Shown here piece by piece: positions 10,922 to 22,534 of a DNA stretch of 64,000 bases. Made by a program: the position numbers and the translations under genes. The stretch comes from Albugo candida (lineage: Eukaryota; Oomycota; Peronosporomycetes; Albuginales). The stretch's first letter is position 1. Every line of letters starts with the position of its first letter. The stretch lies in contig JBDOQK010000010.1 of the NCBI GenBank assembly GCA_040437565.1, positions 558,001-622,000 of the forward strand. Direction: 5' to 3'. The notes beneath the pieces are model-generated. The model was not told where the DNA came from, did not search any database, and saw nothing but the letters and a program-made list of their open reading frames with translations.

Positions 10922-13900
10922 TGATGCAACTCTCCTAGTACCAGCATTTTCTTGACCAAGTTCAAAGTCTATCAGACACCTGGATTAGAAAGCTTTGTCA
11001 GTTTTTCTTGCACCAAACGATAACTTTTGAATTGTGGAACATTTTGTGGCAAGTAGATTGTGCATATCTTTTTTTTCATTGTGTTGATGCGCCTCAAAGT
11101 TTGCCATTTTTGCATGTTTTCCTAAGATCGGCAGGATTTGAAACACCCTGTGTGAAATGTCGTACGCTGTGCAATTTTCAATTCGTGGATAGAATGAAAG
11201 GAAATAAGGCAGACATGGTATTTAAGCAAAAGAGGAATGTCGATGTACAGTTCTTGGCCTGGGATGAGAGGAGATAGGGCATGGGAGGTATAAAAAAAAG
11301 GACGAATGGCGTTGTATATATGGCAGAGTAATGTTGAAATCCAAAACAAAAGCTCAAACACCTCTTAACACATCGATATGCCTGCAGAAATCAATACTTG
11401 ACGCGTAGACGTCGGTGCGATTTCATCTTCAGTCTGTCCCGCTCAACCTTCTCCGCCTCAACGCCATCCTTGCCTTTGCTATGCATTTCGATGTATCTCC
11501 AGGATGTTCGAGTGTGCTTACGAAATTCCTTCATGCTCAATCCATCGAGGATACCAGGGAGCCTCTCCCAAAGCGAGGAGAAATTATAATTACATTGGTT
11601 CCGAGCTGCTCTCTTGGCGGCTCCCCAGTACCTCTCGATCAAGTTACACTCACAGTGGAATTTGGGTTAATATTCAGTAATGTGTCCTGCCTGCTTCACC
11701 TCCATCTCCAGGGCTGAATTCTGTTCAGCAAAATCGGCTGAGCCATCAAGGCATGCCTCCAGCAGCAGTCATTTGTTGGAGGCAATGCCTTGGAATGGCA
11801 ATCCAGATTCCAATTTACGTTGGGAGAAGGCCCGATTCCTCTTTCCTTCAGCACCTGTGAGACAGTAACGTCAGTGGGGAGATCGCATCAGTGAGATCTT
11901 GAAAGCACAGAGAAGAAAGCTTACCATCTCGATGCCCTTCAAGTAAATCTCTCCATGTGGGTAAACCACATGGATTGCTAGATTTTTTGGTAATCGATGA
12001 TGTACCATCCATCTTTATATTGGTATGTTTTCTCCTTCTTGGGCTTGAAAGTCATCCTGCCAGCCACCAGAGCGTTGACAGCAAACACCTGATGATTGGA
12101 CGATTGGTCGAAAGAAAAAAGTCATGTGAAAGAAAAAATCTGAAAAAATCTCCAATATATCCTGGGTGAATAATGTTGACAATGGGGATGGCCTTCTCAT
12201 TGAGTTGTCTTACTATGTCCTCACTTTTCCACCAAACATCTCTGTTCTTGCCTGCCTTAATGATCTCTCTGGATGATGGTGAAGTGAGCCCATTCTCCCT
12301 AGCTTGCTGATCAGTGACTTTCATGGGCCAATGGCACGGGCACAGAAAGTCACTGATCATGATTGACCCCAATTGTCCTTTCTTCCTAATCCAACTATCG
12401 CCTTCTTCTAACCACAACTCTTCTATTCCGTCGTTGTGGTAGAAGGTAGACTCATCATGCGTCACATGCACATACTTGCTGTCCCACAATTCCACCTTGC
12501 CCTCCACCAACACATCCTTCTCCTCTCAAGGCCACTCATCCCTCTTCTTTTGTACTTAATCATACTCTTTGACCAACCCTCTCTATAATTCACCACATCC
12601 ACCTTTTCATGACCGTATATATACAGCTTCCTTCCCATTTTTTTGAATCCCCATATCTTCAGGTACTTGACCACTGTCAAGTAGCTGATCTTCTGCTCCT
12701 TCTCTCCCAGAACCTTAGGGGAATGCTGTTTTGAATAACCATATGGAGCTCTTTGGGCGATCTTTCATTGAACTTCCTCCCCCTCATCCATGACAGGCAC
12801 TCCCTATTGATATCAAGGTCTTCCAGGATCTCTCTCCTTTTTGAGTTTCGGCCTTGCTGATGTGTTGAAAGGGCTTTGCTGACCAAGTACCGATCTGCCC
12901 AAAGCCCAACGTTCCTGTAGGCCACGTCTGACGTCTTGTGCAGTTTATCGTTGGCTGCAGTAAATGACGCTTCCTTCTTTCTCATGCCTTGGCAAAGCCG
13001 TCCTTCCAGATACTGGAGGATGGCCATAACTCTTGAAACAAGATAAGGTGGGAATTTTCCCCAGCTGCTTTTCTGGTTCTGTATGCCTTTCAGCCCTTGC
13101 TTCAAACCCTTAATGGCCTCTTCCACCCTGTCTTCTTCTTCTCCCTCTTCTCCCTGCTGCTCACTACTCTCATCTTCTGATGCAATGAACAGCTCCTTTC
13201 TTTTAGTTGCTGATGGCTGCTGACCTGCTGGTTTGAAGTAGATGTCCAGCCTCCGCAGGTTATTCTCCTTGACATACTTCTTCCTTTTCCACTTGGTAGT
13301 TATTGAGCTCTCTGCCAGGGTGTGTAAACAGTTAGAGGGTAAAGAACATTTTTGGTAAAAGAAGCCAGCTCACTTTTATAGGTAGAAGATCTCTTCTTCT
13401 TCCCCATCTTTTACTTCTCCAGCTGAGCCTGGACAGCACCAGTTCTCTTTTGTAGCTGAGCTGTGTCTGTTTCCAGCCAGTCTTCTTTCTCTTCACCTTC
13501 ATCTTCACCTTCACCTTCCTCTTCTTCCCTTCCTTCCTTTTCCTCTTCCTCTTCGCCACTCCAGTCTGACAGGAGGCTCTGATAGTCGTGATCCTCTGCT
13601 GCCTCCACCTCTTCCAGCTGTTGTTTCTGTGCCTGAAGCTGCTTTTTCTTGTTGTTGTCTTGGTGCAAGTTTGGCTAATAGGTCAGCCTTCTTTTTTTTG
13701 GGAGGAGCCATTATAAAAAAATATTTAATTTTTTTTTCAAATTTCTTTTTAATGGTTTAATTCGATAATACGCGCAACCTTACCAGCTTTACTCAAATCT
13801 ACATTCTATTTTTAAAAAATAACTAAATAATACTTGAAATAATCTAGATTACAAAAAATTTAAATTTTAAATGAACATATTCGAAAAATAGCTTTGATTA

Positions 13901-13984
13901 ATTCACAAAACTCCTTGTATTTGTTAAAAAAAATTGCCCGAAATTAAAACAAAAAAAAATGTTGGTTTTAGGGGAATCGCACCA
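10922..13984 (-). mobile_element. Tc1/mariner-type DNA transposon, full length
   Basis: The element is bounded by TA on both sides (10920-10921 and 13985-13986). The left terminus reads TGATGCAACTCTCCTAGTAC; the right terminus, read inward on the minus strand, is TGGTGCGATTCCCCTAAAAC. These match at most positions and both continue into a CCA(A/G)CA block. The interior is one decayed transposase gene on the minus strand. To its right, homology to sequence upstream of the PAP genes resumes at once, so it inserted into PAP upstream DNA. A truncated sister copy lies at 9109-9730. Confidence 0.75.
11391..13711 (-). pseudogene. Decayed DDE transposase (Tc1/mariner-like)
   Basis: Pieces read in order on the minus strand. 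The start is MAPPKKKKADLLAK, a basic nuclear-localisation-like stretch, followed by a long Glu-rich acidic tract (about 13450-13600). Next come a helical region (12677-13126) and KLYIYGHEKVDVVNYR (about 12600). VTHDESTFYHNDG (about 12450) carries the first catalytic Asp, FDQSSNH (about 12100) the second, and PKFHCECNLIERYWGAAK (about 11640) the Glu. The C-terminus has a KSHRR motif and ends at 11391. Several frame changes and at least one stop just before PKFHCE show it is dead. The same motif order occurs in the transposase at 29728. Confidence 0.75.
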
Positions 13985-13986
13985 TA

Positions 13987-14414
13987 ACTGAATACGATGT
14001 GCTGTGCGAGCACTCGACTACGTTTAGTTTTTTCAATCAACCATTCAATCGTTCCTGCGCTACCAGCTATTGCTTTGCCACAGCACTTCACTGCCAAAAA
14101 ATCTGGAATTCTACGTACTTGGTGCGACAAGCAGCTGAAAATTTTCGATCCCACACTTTGGTTAGATGTCGCCGTCATTCTAATTTGTCCCGAATCCTAA
14201 GCAGGAAGAAGCAATTGATCACAGACATCGCCAGCAGCCTAGTAGGGCGACGAATATAGCGTTTTAAAGACGCCTTATCTTGTGCTGTCCTCCAAATGGA
14301 TTTCGGGTACCTAGTATCCAGATAATCAGAACCTCCATACAAGATGAAAGAAGAATGTTAGAGTTGAACGGTACATTCTATTGTAGAAAAAGCAGCCTTC
14401 CAATTATATAGTAG
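13987..14414 (+). other. PAP upstream block, copy at the truncated PAP gene
   Basis: No gene. It aligns in inverted orientation with about 44450-44860 and 50619-51020, upstream of the PAP genes at 43020 and 49129. Shared phrases include GTGCGACAAGCAGCTGAAAA. Confidence 0.55.
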
Positions 14415-14441
14415 CCAATCAATCATCGCAACGCTATTCCG
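14415..14441 (+). promoter_or_regulatory. CCAAT box plus imperfect palindrome
   Basis: CCAATCA at 14415 is followed by CGCAACGCTATTCCG at 14427-14441, ending 133 bp before the ATG at 14574. The other PAP copies have CGGAACGCTATTCCG at the same distance. One arm is mutated here. Confidence 0.45.
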
Positions 14442-14573
14442 GACGTTGGACAACTGTAACCATCCGAAAATTTGATGTAATGGGCTTGCGTGAGGCGGAG
14501 GATGGCAAGCTTTGCGCATTCTGATCATTCGCCATCTCAGCTCATATTTCAATTTCTCGGAACGAGCGCAAGT

Positions 14574-15314
14574 ATGGTCAGGTACACGTCAATTCTATCT
14601 GTGGTGGCTTTATCTGACATCCAACCGACCCATACCCATACGACCCAGACCCATACGACCCAGACCCTCTCAGGCTTCACCCATTCGACTTATCATAAAA
14701 AGAGTCAAAAGCAGCCGAATCGGATCAATGTGATGGCACTGGGCGATTGGGGAGCCCCTCTTGATGTCGCGAACCTGGTAGAAGCTCAAAAGTCTGTAGC
14801 TACTATCATGGGTTTGTGGGCCAAATCAAAGGGCGCATTTCATGTGTTGGATTTGGGAGACAGTTTGTACTATCAAGGTACCAGACCACTAAACGTTGAT
14901 TACCGAATGAAGGACAGCTTTGTGGGACCTTACAAGGAACTGCATGCGCAACAGGTACACTGGAGTGGTGTTTATGGAAATCACGATGTTGGTCAAGGGG
15001 CGCCGTTGTGCATTTCGATAGACAACGAGGAGAACAGCAATAATCCAACTAGAATAGTGTGCAACACTCCGGCGGAGGTAGTAGCAGCGCTCCAAGATTT
15101 GATAGAAGGACAAAGAATTTACCACACTTACAATGAACTCTGGCATGAGAAAAAAAATTTCTACACGGAGACATTTACCACTGATGACCTTGTTGTTGAT
15201 CTATACTACGTGGACATGAACTCGATTATGAGCATGGGGAAATCCGGTATTTGCTGCCAGTGCGAACTACCGGAGGGAAACGTTTGGAGATATTGTCAAT
15301 CGGAAACGAAAGAT
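14574..15314 (+). CDS. Secreted purple-acid-phosphatase-like protein, truncated by gap
   Basis: The ATG at 14574 gives MVRYTSILSVVALSD, the same start as the paralog at 50460, so I prefer it to an in-frame ATG upstream. A short, weakly hydrophobic leader is followed by a Thr/His-rich linker with repeated THTTQ units. The metallophosphatase domain then shows GDWG, GDSLY and GNHD motifs, which supply metal ligands in purple acid phosphatases, and the family's CCQC cluster. About 247 residues are present. The VxxH and GHxH ligand motifs are lost in the gap at 15315, beyond which lies an unrelated copia fragment, so the gap joins contigs. The likely role is an extracellular phosphoesterase; the substrate is unknown. 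Confidence 0.8.
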
Positions 15315-15414
15315 NNNNNNNNNNNNNNNNNNNNNNNNNNNNNNNNNNNNNNNNNNNNNNNNNNNNNNNNNNNNNNNNNNNNNNNNNNNNNNNNNNNNNN
15401 NNNNNNNNNNNNNN

Positions 15415-15757
15415 ATCTGCTGAAGCAGAATATATGGCACTGGCACTTGCTACACAGAAAACTATATGGTTTCGTTACTTGCTCAAAAATATGGGTGTCA
15501 CGTGCAAGACCGCGACTACAGTGCACATGGACAATAAGTCGGCGATAAGTATTGCGACGAATCAAGGCTATACACCAAGAGCTAAACACATTGACCTCAG
15601 GGTGCATTTTGTTCCGGACCACGTTGAACAAGGCGACATACAGCTCAAGCATATCCCGTCAGCTATGCAGCTTGCTGATTACTTGACGAAGCCACTTGGT
15701 GCACCGCAATTACTGCAACTACGCAATGAAAGTGGAATTAGCGAGAGTGCAAGTTGA
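15415..15757 (+). CDS. Copia A RNase H C-terminus
   Basis: An uninterrupted frame enters from the gap and ends at TGA 15755-15757. It reads SAEAEYMALALATQKTIW, HMDNKSAISIA, AKHIDLRVHFV and LADYLTKPLG, the ordered motifs of Ty1/copia RNase H including its Glu and Asp active-site residues. A purine tract AGGGGAG (15758-15764) and an LTR start follow. Unlike elements B, C and D this copy has no stop, so it may be comparatively young. Confidence 0.85.
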
Positions 15758-15764
15758 AGGGGAG

Positions 15765-15930
15765 TGTAGCGGATTGCAACTTGCATAGAGTGGTTTTCGA
15801 ACTATCTGGAAGGAGCGATCAGTTTATGAGGGGATTTATACATTCATTATTAACATTTTTTTCAACTCTTAATATAACTTTCCATTTTTCAGCACTGAGA
15901 AGTAGTTGTGCTTTCGTTATAAGGAATACA
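15765..15930 (+). repeat. Copia A 3' LTR (probable)
   Basis: It begins TGTAGCGG directly after the purine tract and probably ends ...GAATACA at 15930, giving TGTA/TACA ends. Homology to PAP pseudogenes starts just after it. The partner LTR is not in the window, so the end point is inferred. Confidence 0.5.
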
Positions 15931-16260
15931 TTATCGATGGAGTAAATATGTAATAATAACAAAATGCGGAAAACATGTGTATGCGCAAGGAAACTTGAAA
16001 CTTGCCTGCTCACAATCAAAACTATTTCGCTATAGGGGTTTCATCTTCTCTAAAAGGCATTTGTGAGCTATTTGATATACCGTGACTTGGTTATCTGCCC
16101 CAGTAATCCCGATCGTTGTTTAATCTTTCATAGTAACTAATTGATTGGAAGTTCTTTTCGGTAAAATATATGTTTACGGTTTCAAACATCGGTTCCCATG
16201 GTAGGATTGAGCGCGTCATTGCTCAGTGTACCCCTCTATTTCCGAATGTGAAGGGAGCTA
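15931..16260 (-). pseudogene. PAP pseudogene, 3' part, split by copia B
   Basis: The sequence aligns with the C-terminal coding and 3' flanking parts of the PAP pseudogenes at 45404 and 51596 (shared phrases near 15970-16000 and 16080-16160). The similarity stops at the copia B LTR and resumes beyond the other LTR at 21052. Numerous indels make it noncoding. Confidence 0.65.
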
Positions 16261-16509
16261 TGTTGGAAAAGGTGAGAAAAAATGTTGATGCAAGTGATCT
16301 CGAGGAGATTCAATGAGCACGGAAGAGACGGCTGTCAGATATCGGCAGATAGGTATAGGAATACTTGCATGTTATTTACAAAATTTAGGTAGAGGCAGAG
16401 AAAAAGGCAGTTCGGTAAAGTAAGGCATAGAAGAGAAAGAATAGCAGGTAAGGACAAACATACTACAGAATCAATTTCGCCATCAACAACGCACTCAACA
16501 TTTACAACA
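16261..16509 (+). repeat. Copia B 5' LTR
   Basis: TGTTGGAAAAGG to TTTACAACA, 249 bp with inverted TGTTG/CAACA ends. It matches 20794-21051 throughout with scattered substitutions and small indels. Confidence 0.85.
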
Positions 16510-16525
16510 GCTTATGAGCCCAATA
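16510..16525 (+). promoter_or_regulatory. Copia B primer binding site (half-tRNA type)
   Basis: GCTTATGAGCCCAATA follows the LTR. TTATGAGCCCAA is complementary to the anticodon-stem region of a methionine tRNA and not to a tRNA 3' end, as known for Drosophila copia. Copia C has the same block. Confidence 0.55.
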
Positions 16526-19500
16526 ACGGGATCAGACGACAGCAAGGCAGAACCAGCATCAGCAGGTCACGCAAGGGCCTCACCGTCACGCGCAGCAACT
16601 CTTCCGCACTCAGCAGCTGTCATTAGAGACACGCAGCTCGCGAAAAGAGCTCGGCAACCGACTAAGATTCTCGCGGCCCTCGCCGCCATCTCAAATTTCA
16701 TGGAGAAGACGGAGACTTCCCAAATTCGGAACGACGAGGATAAGCGCATGCGTGGTGTGATAGAGTGTAGACTGTTTTACGTCGGATCTCGGTGCGAACA
16801 TGGGCGCAAGGACGATGATAATACATGCGCTGAGGAAGTCCCTGGAGCGCAAACCAGCAGAGTTTCAAGCGTAGGCGCAAGCACCGTCACCTGGATTTGG
16901 AGCATCCTTCTTATCATCTCTCAAGGCGAGGTCACCGATATCGCCCAAACAGCAGATACAGGCGCGCTCTCCGGTCGACACGGTGCCTCCTTGAGCGTTT
17001 GGTGCAGCAGCGCCAGTTTAGGAGCAAGGAGCGCTGCACTGCGCGACACCAACGGCAGCTCAGCGCAATCTCACGGCTCGCAAGTTTGACGGCACCGAGC
17101 TGTATCTTAGCTTGAGGTCCGCTTTTCATGACCGGAGAAAGACGTTTTGTGACAGGTCAACTTGGCCAAGGCATCGCGCGGATTTCGCTGTAGAGAAGGC
17201 GTCAAGGTGGACCTGCTCGGTCATTACCTCGCTGGTACAGCCGAAAGGTACTTTCACAAGCAAGTCGATTTCTGGTGAAACAAGTAAGCGACGCTTGACC
17301 ATGTCCTGTTGGAGACGTTCACGACGACGGTTACGGCTGGACAGTCCATGAAACGTTTCGCGCAGAAAAGGATACAAAAAGGTCGTGAGCAGAGCTTTTT
17401 TGTACCTGGTAGTGGTCAGCGACGCACGAGGGGGTGCAAATTGGCTGGTACTGAACAACATTGTTCATCAAGCGTGTCCAGAGCTCATGGATGTGATACG
17501 AGCCAAGTACGACCCGGCACGAAACGATTATTTGCGACAAGCTGAAGCCCTGACACACTTCGCGACGTCGAACGAGCTCGGAAACGGATCATCTGGGCGT
17601 GAGGTCGTCGCCACGCATGTTGAGAGGTCATATCTTCGAAAGGAGTCGCGCAGATGTTTTATGTGCAGAAAGAATGACCATATTCAAGCGAATTGCCGAA
17701 GCAAGGCGAAAGACGCCCGCAGAAGCGATGATACACAACGAGAAAGAGTGCGACCGCGAGATCTCGATGGCAAACGGCGAGTCTCTCAAGATCCCTAGTG
17801 TTGGAAGGTTTCGCTTACGAGTGATTGGCGATGGTAAAGAGCGAGCGATAACGCTATCGGGCGTATATCTGGCGCCGAAGCTTGCGCGCAACATCACCTC
17901 GTACGAGAAGCTTGAACAGAGAAGGTTCGGTCTCGTGTACAGAAGATCAAGTCTCTCGCTAGTGCGACGCAGCGATGTAGCAATCGCCAACGACGTCAGT
18001 ATGCAGACGAACGTGCTGTACGTGTAGACAATGGTGACAGCTGTGCGCCAAAAGAGGTTATCATGTTTTAATGACGACGCTTAACACAGCCGGATCTAGC
18101 ATGCCAGCACCTGATGTGCATCGCAAATGTCTAATGCGTTTTCATGCTCGGATGGGACACCTATCGCTCGACACGGTCTAACGAATGCTGAAGACACCAG
18201 GGTCTGGCATCAAGATTACGAACCACAAGTGGACGGTTTGTATTTTGTGCAAAGCAGGGAAACAGACAAAGAACAAGCAGTCACGAGCGGACACCGGCGA
18301 ACACACGCCTGTTGATCGGATTGGTGGAGTGATTTGTTCCGATTTGAAGGGCCGAAGACGCCATCAGATAGGCGCGAAAATTGCTACTTCGCTGTTTTCA
18401 TCAACCACATGTCGAACTACCGTCGCGTTTTTCTAGCTTCGACGAAATACAAGGCTGCAAAGAAGTTCAGGATTTCTTGGCGTTTTTAAAGCGAATGTTT
18501 GACTACAAAATCCACGTTTTGCCAATGAACGGTGGGTGCGAGTACAAAATGGTGACCTGTTCTGCCAGCGTGTAGGAGTCGCGCGACAAAAAAGTGAAGC
18601 GCGGAATCAAGCTCCGAACGGCAAGGCTGAGCGCATGCACCGGACGATACTCAATATGGCGCGCAGCATGATAGTTTCCAGCCGGCTGCCGCTCAAATTT
18701 CGGGAAGACCCCGTCGAGTACGCCACGTACATCCTAAAACAGGATTCATATATAAGCGAACATGAGACGCGCATCGCCGACTGAAATATTGACAAATAAA
18801 GCGCCTGATCTTCGAGAGATTGTTTTGTTTGGGAGCACTTGCGCGGTATAGACCCACGAAAAAACTCGCTTACGCATGGATAGTATGTCGCCAGCATTAT
18901 TGGAATTAGCTGCGAAACCAAAGGTTTTTTTGCAGAAGAATAACAATGTCGTGACTGAACATGGAGACGCTTAGTGACGAGCAAAACAATCAGCTGCAGC
19001 GCTCATTGGAGTTTGAATACCAAGTGGAGTTACCTACATCTACAACAGCGACTCAAGTCACTACATTTGGATGCGCGGCACCAGATACGAGTATTAAGAG
19101 CGTCCACAAGGGAAAAAACAGTGAAAGCGTCCAGTGTATGGCACTCGAGCGATGTCTAACGCAGAGTGGCGACTGGCGATCAGGACGAATCAGCTCAAAG
19201 TCTAAGCGTGGTGAGCCAGGTTTTCGAGCGCCATCCGAAGAACTGAACCGACTTGATGCGCAGTTCAAAGCGTGAGGACTGGAAGAGGGAAATGCTAGAA
19301 GAGCTGAACGCGCTCGAGGAACGCTGGAACATAGAAAGGCTCAAGGCACGATTAGCGGCGTGCGGGAACGATCAAGTATACAGTCTACTACAGTCTCACT
19401 TCCGCTGCGGTTAAAGACATGTTGACAGTCAATGTGATACTGGCGCTCGCAGCGACATGGAAAGTACCGGTAAAGCACGGAGACATACCGAATGCGTATG

Positions 19501-20718
19501 TCAAGGCCGACACAAAGAAGCGCATCTCGAGAGTTATCTACAAGTTCCTCGGGGCATGGACGTAGCTTATAAGGCGCTAGAGAATCTCGGTGCAAGAAGC
19601 AAGAGCGACTTGGTGCTGCAGCTTCATAAGAGCTTATACGGATCAAAGCAAGCGGGGCGCCTGTGAAGTCAATATCTACATGCAAGGCTCACGAGGCGGG
19701 ATAAAAACAGTGCGTTGCGGACATGTGGTTATATCGCAAACAATATGATGAAGATATTGACGTCGGTGTATATTTCGATGGCCTGCTGGCACCCGGCACT
19801 AGCGCTGATGCTTGCAATCGGTTCTTCGTCAGTCTCGGCTCGCTGTCGATTTAGGACTTGGTACGTGTTTCAAGGTTTCGAGTATGCGCGTGTGACTTGA
19901 TAAAGACGGATCCTATGTTCTGGATTAGGAGGAGGCTATTCAAGACCTACTGCACGTGCATGGGCTTGTAGAAGCAAACTCGACACTTTCGCCAATTAAA
20001 GCCGCCTGTCGAGGCTGCAAACCCATCAATCAAGGACTTTCAGTCTCTTGTTGGAGGTCTACTGTAGGTGGCATGGTGCACGCGAATGGATGTGTCGATC
20101 GCTGTGCACAAGTCGATGAGCCAAATACACCATCCACGCGTTCACGATTGAAAGTTGGCGAAGCGCATTGCGCGCTTTCTGAAAAAGAACCAAGGATTCA
20201 AGCTGCGGATGACCTCATCGCGGGAAACTCCGACGCCGGAGTCATACAGCGACCCAGATTTTGCAAGTGACAAGAAGGACCGCAAGCCGTTGACTGGAAG
20301 CGTCGTTTTGCTTAGTGGCATGCTAGTAAGCGGGAGCGCGAAAAAATAGGGTGGCGTCTTCTTGTCGACTATGGAAGCTGAGTTTGTTGCCAGTTCGGAA
20401 GCCTCGCCCAATTTTGCTCGTCGCCCGTGAGATGCTGGGCGAGATCAACATGACGCCGGCTCTGCCCATGCTAGTGCATTCCGGTAGGCAGGCGGCCATC
20501 AAGCAACTTGAAGGCGAGGATTGTCGATCAAGGCTAAATACATTGATGTGCGGCTCAAGTTCGTGTGCGACTACGCCAGACGCAGCATTGTGCTCCCACA
20601 ATACGTGCGTTTGGAGCAGATGCTCGCAGACTTGCTGACAAAAGCACTGGACCCAGCAAAGCTTGCAAGATTGCGTGGACTGATGTGCTTGGAGTATTAT
20701 TCAAGGACTTCGAGCTGA
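16514..20718 (+). pseudogene. Copia B gag-pol, decayed
   Basis: The gag start (MSPITGSDDSKAEPASAG) is at 16514. A CCHC zinc knuckle, CFMCRKNDHIQANC, is at 17655-17696. Integrase has FHARMGHLSLDTV near 18140-18180 and APNGKAERMHRTILNMARSM near 18610. Reverse transcriptase has a KSLYGSKQAGRL motif near 19625. RNase H has a STMEAEFVASSEAS segment near 20370 and ADLLTKALDPAKLARL near 20625. Frames change many times and stops interrupt every domain, so no functional polyprotein can be made. Confidence 0.8.
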
Positions 20719-20793
20719 ACAAAAGTGCTTGCTTGAGATGAAAGTGGTGATGGTGATGATGGCGCGATCAAGATGGCTGCATCCGAGGAGGAG

Positions 20794-21051
20794 TGTTTGA
20801 AAAGGTGAGAAAAGTTGAAGGTGCAACTAAATCTCGAGCAACTTCAATGAGCACGGAAGAGACGGCTGTAAGATCTCGACAGATAGGTATAGGAATAACT
20901 GCATGTTGTTCACAAAATTTAGGTAGAGCCAGAAAAAAATGAAGCTCGGTAAAGCTAGACAGTAATGCATAGAAGAGAAAGAATAGCAGGTAAGGACAGA
21001 CATAATAGAGAATCAATTTCGCCATTAACAATGCACCCAAGATTTACAACA
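20794..21051 (+). repeat. Copia B 3' LTR
   Basis: TGTTTGAAAAGG to TTTACAACA, 258 bp, partner of the LTR at 16261. The two have diverged clearly, which argues for an old insertion. Confidence 0.85.
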
Positions 21052-21810
21052 TGCTGCAACACCGCACTCTTGATATGTCATTTCGTGGCATAGGATAAAT
21101 CCACAGTATTTAGGTGCCTAGAACCAACGGCCTTGTCTCTCGACTTCCATGTTAGTTACACGTTATAATGTAAGATCAGCACTTTGTGGTGCACTTTAGA
21201 TGCACAAGCTTTCGTCTCAGTCATATTCTATGATTCTTGTTCCCACTTGTGTAAAAGAATACCAGAAGCGATCACAAAATTATAATCAGCACTGCATGAT
21301 TTTTGTTGTTTACATATTAAGTACACTAGACTTCCTCTTTTTAATAGGCCTCACGTCTCTCTGGAAACAGAAAGATATGGNNNNNNNNNNNNNNNNNNNN
21401 NNNNNNNNNNNNNNNNNNNNNNNNNNNNNNNNNNNNNNNNNNNNNNNNNNNNNNNNNNNNNNNNNNNNNNNNNNNNNNNNACCGTGAGGAGAAAAACTGT
21501 CTCCCAAATCAAGCACAGCGCGTGTACATCTATCTTTTAATTCCAAACGCACTACGTCAAGCACTCGAAATTTCAAACGGTAGACCTTTCGTTAATTCAC
21601 ATTGGTTATTCTTAGTGTCTCGATGTGTGACCAGAACCAAGATACCATGATAGTCACCACAGATCTTCTGAGTCTCTACCATAGCTTTGTCATCGACACG
21701 GGGCGCCTCAATCGCCCAGTGTCATCCCATAAAACTGATTTTTATTCTGCTCGTTTTGCCTCGATTCCGTATGGGTCGAATGGGTGAGCCTTGGTTGGGT
21801 AAAGTTTTAT
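21052..21810 (-). pseudogene. PAP pseudogene, 5' part, split by copia B
   Basis: The shared CCGCACTCTTGATATG phrase and the CACGTTATAATGT block (SHYNV region) lie left of the gap at 21381. Right of it the N-terminal domain reads VLDLGDSFSPHG and, further upstream, MTLGD-stop-GAP: the Trp codon of the GDWG motif has become TGA. The Tyr ligand of GDxxY is Ser here. The gene is therefore dead by at least a nonsense change in its first metal motif. Its upstream region (21811-22050) matches that of intact PAP genes. Confidence 0.7.
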
Positions 21811-22021
21811 TCAGTAAGTTTCATATGAGTCTGGCTCAGTTGGATCCCAGATAAAGCAACCAGAGATAAAACTACCTTTTACTTGCCCATGCTTGCTCTC
21901 GTTAAAAAAATCTGAAATATGAGCTAAGATCACTAATGCTCGGAATGCGCAAAGCTTGCCATTCTTCGCCTCACGCAAGCCCATCAAACTAAATTTCGAA
22001 TGATTACAGCTTTTCAAAGTT

Positions 22022-22048
22022 CGAAAAAGCGTTCCGAAAATTGATTGG
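22022..22048 (-). promoter_or_regulatory. Remnant of the PAP upstream CCAAT/palindrome element
   Basis: TGATTGG (CCAATCA on the minus strand, 22042-22048) next to CGAAAAAGCGTTCCG (22022-22036). One palindrome arm is kept and the other is mutated, in step with decay of the downstream pseudogene. Confidence 0.4.
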
Positions 22049-22534
22049 GTATTGAATAATTAGAATACTGCTTTTTATGTAAAAAAGAAATGTACCGTTT
22101 GCCTTGAACCCTCGTGCCGCATCATCTCAAAATGAAGGCACTGAGTAATTGAATGCCGGATATCCGAGTGCAATTTCGAAGACAGCATAAGATAAGTCTT
22201 AAAATAGAAAGCGCCTTGAAGTTGTTGGATATCGACTGACGTTGGAATTTGTGCATGTGGAGTCTGGAGGAGATTTCTTTTGTTAGGGTGATGCGTGCCG
22301 TACTTTCTACCTATTAAGGAGCATAATCATGCGNNNNNNNNNNNNNNNNNNNNNNNNNNNNNNNNNNNNNNNNNNNNNNNNNNNNNNNNNNNNNNNNNNN
22401 NNNNNNNNNNNNNNNNNNNNNNNNNNNNNNNNNAGGCTCAGAACGATTGGCGGATATATTAATTTTTCCACAATACACTCCAATTTTTTTACCTATGAGA
22501 ACTACCAGCGGTCCAAGGGCCGTCTCTACGTCGA

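Larger units (their letters stand above)
16261..21051 (+). mobile_element. Copia B, LTR retrotransposon inserted in a PAP pseudogene
   Basis: Two LTRs in direct orientation enclose a decayed gag-pol in the order gag, integrase, reverse transcriptase, RNase H, which is the Ty1/copia order. The element lies inside a PAP pseudogene. The flanking 5-mers (AGCTA and TGCTG) share only GCT, consistent with an old, mutated target duplication. Confidence 0.85.

Noticed and set aside
13411-13711. Glu-rich acidic frame as a separate nuclear protein
   Set aside because: It lies inside the transposon at 10922-13984 and continues into transposase motifs, so it is part of the transposase.
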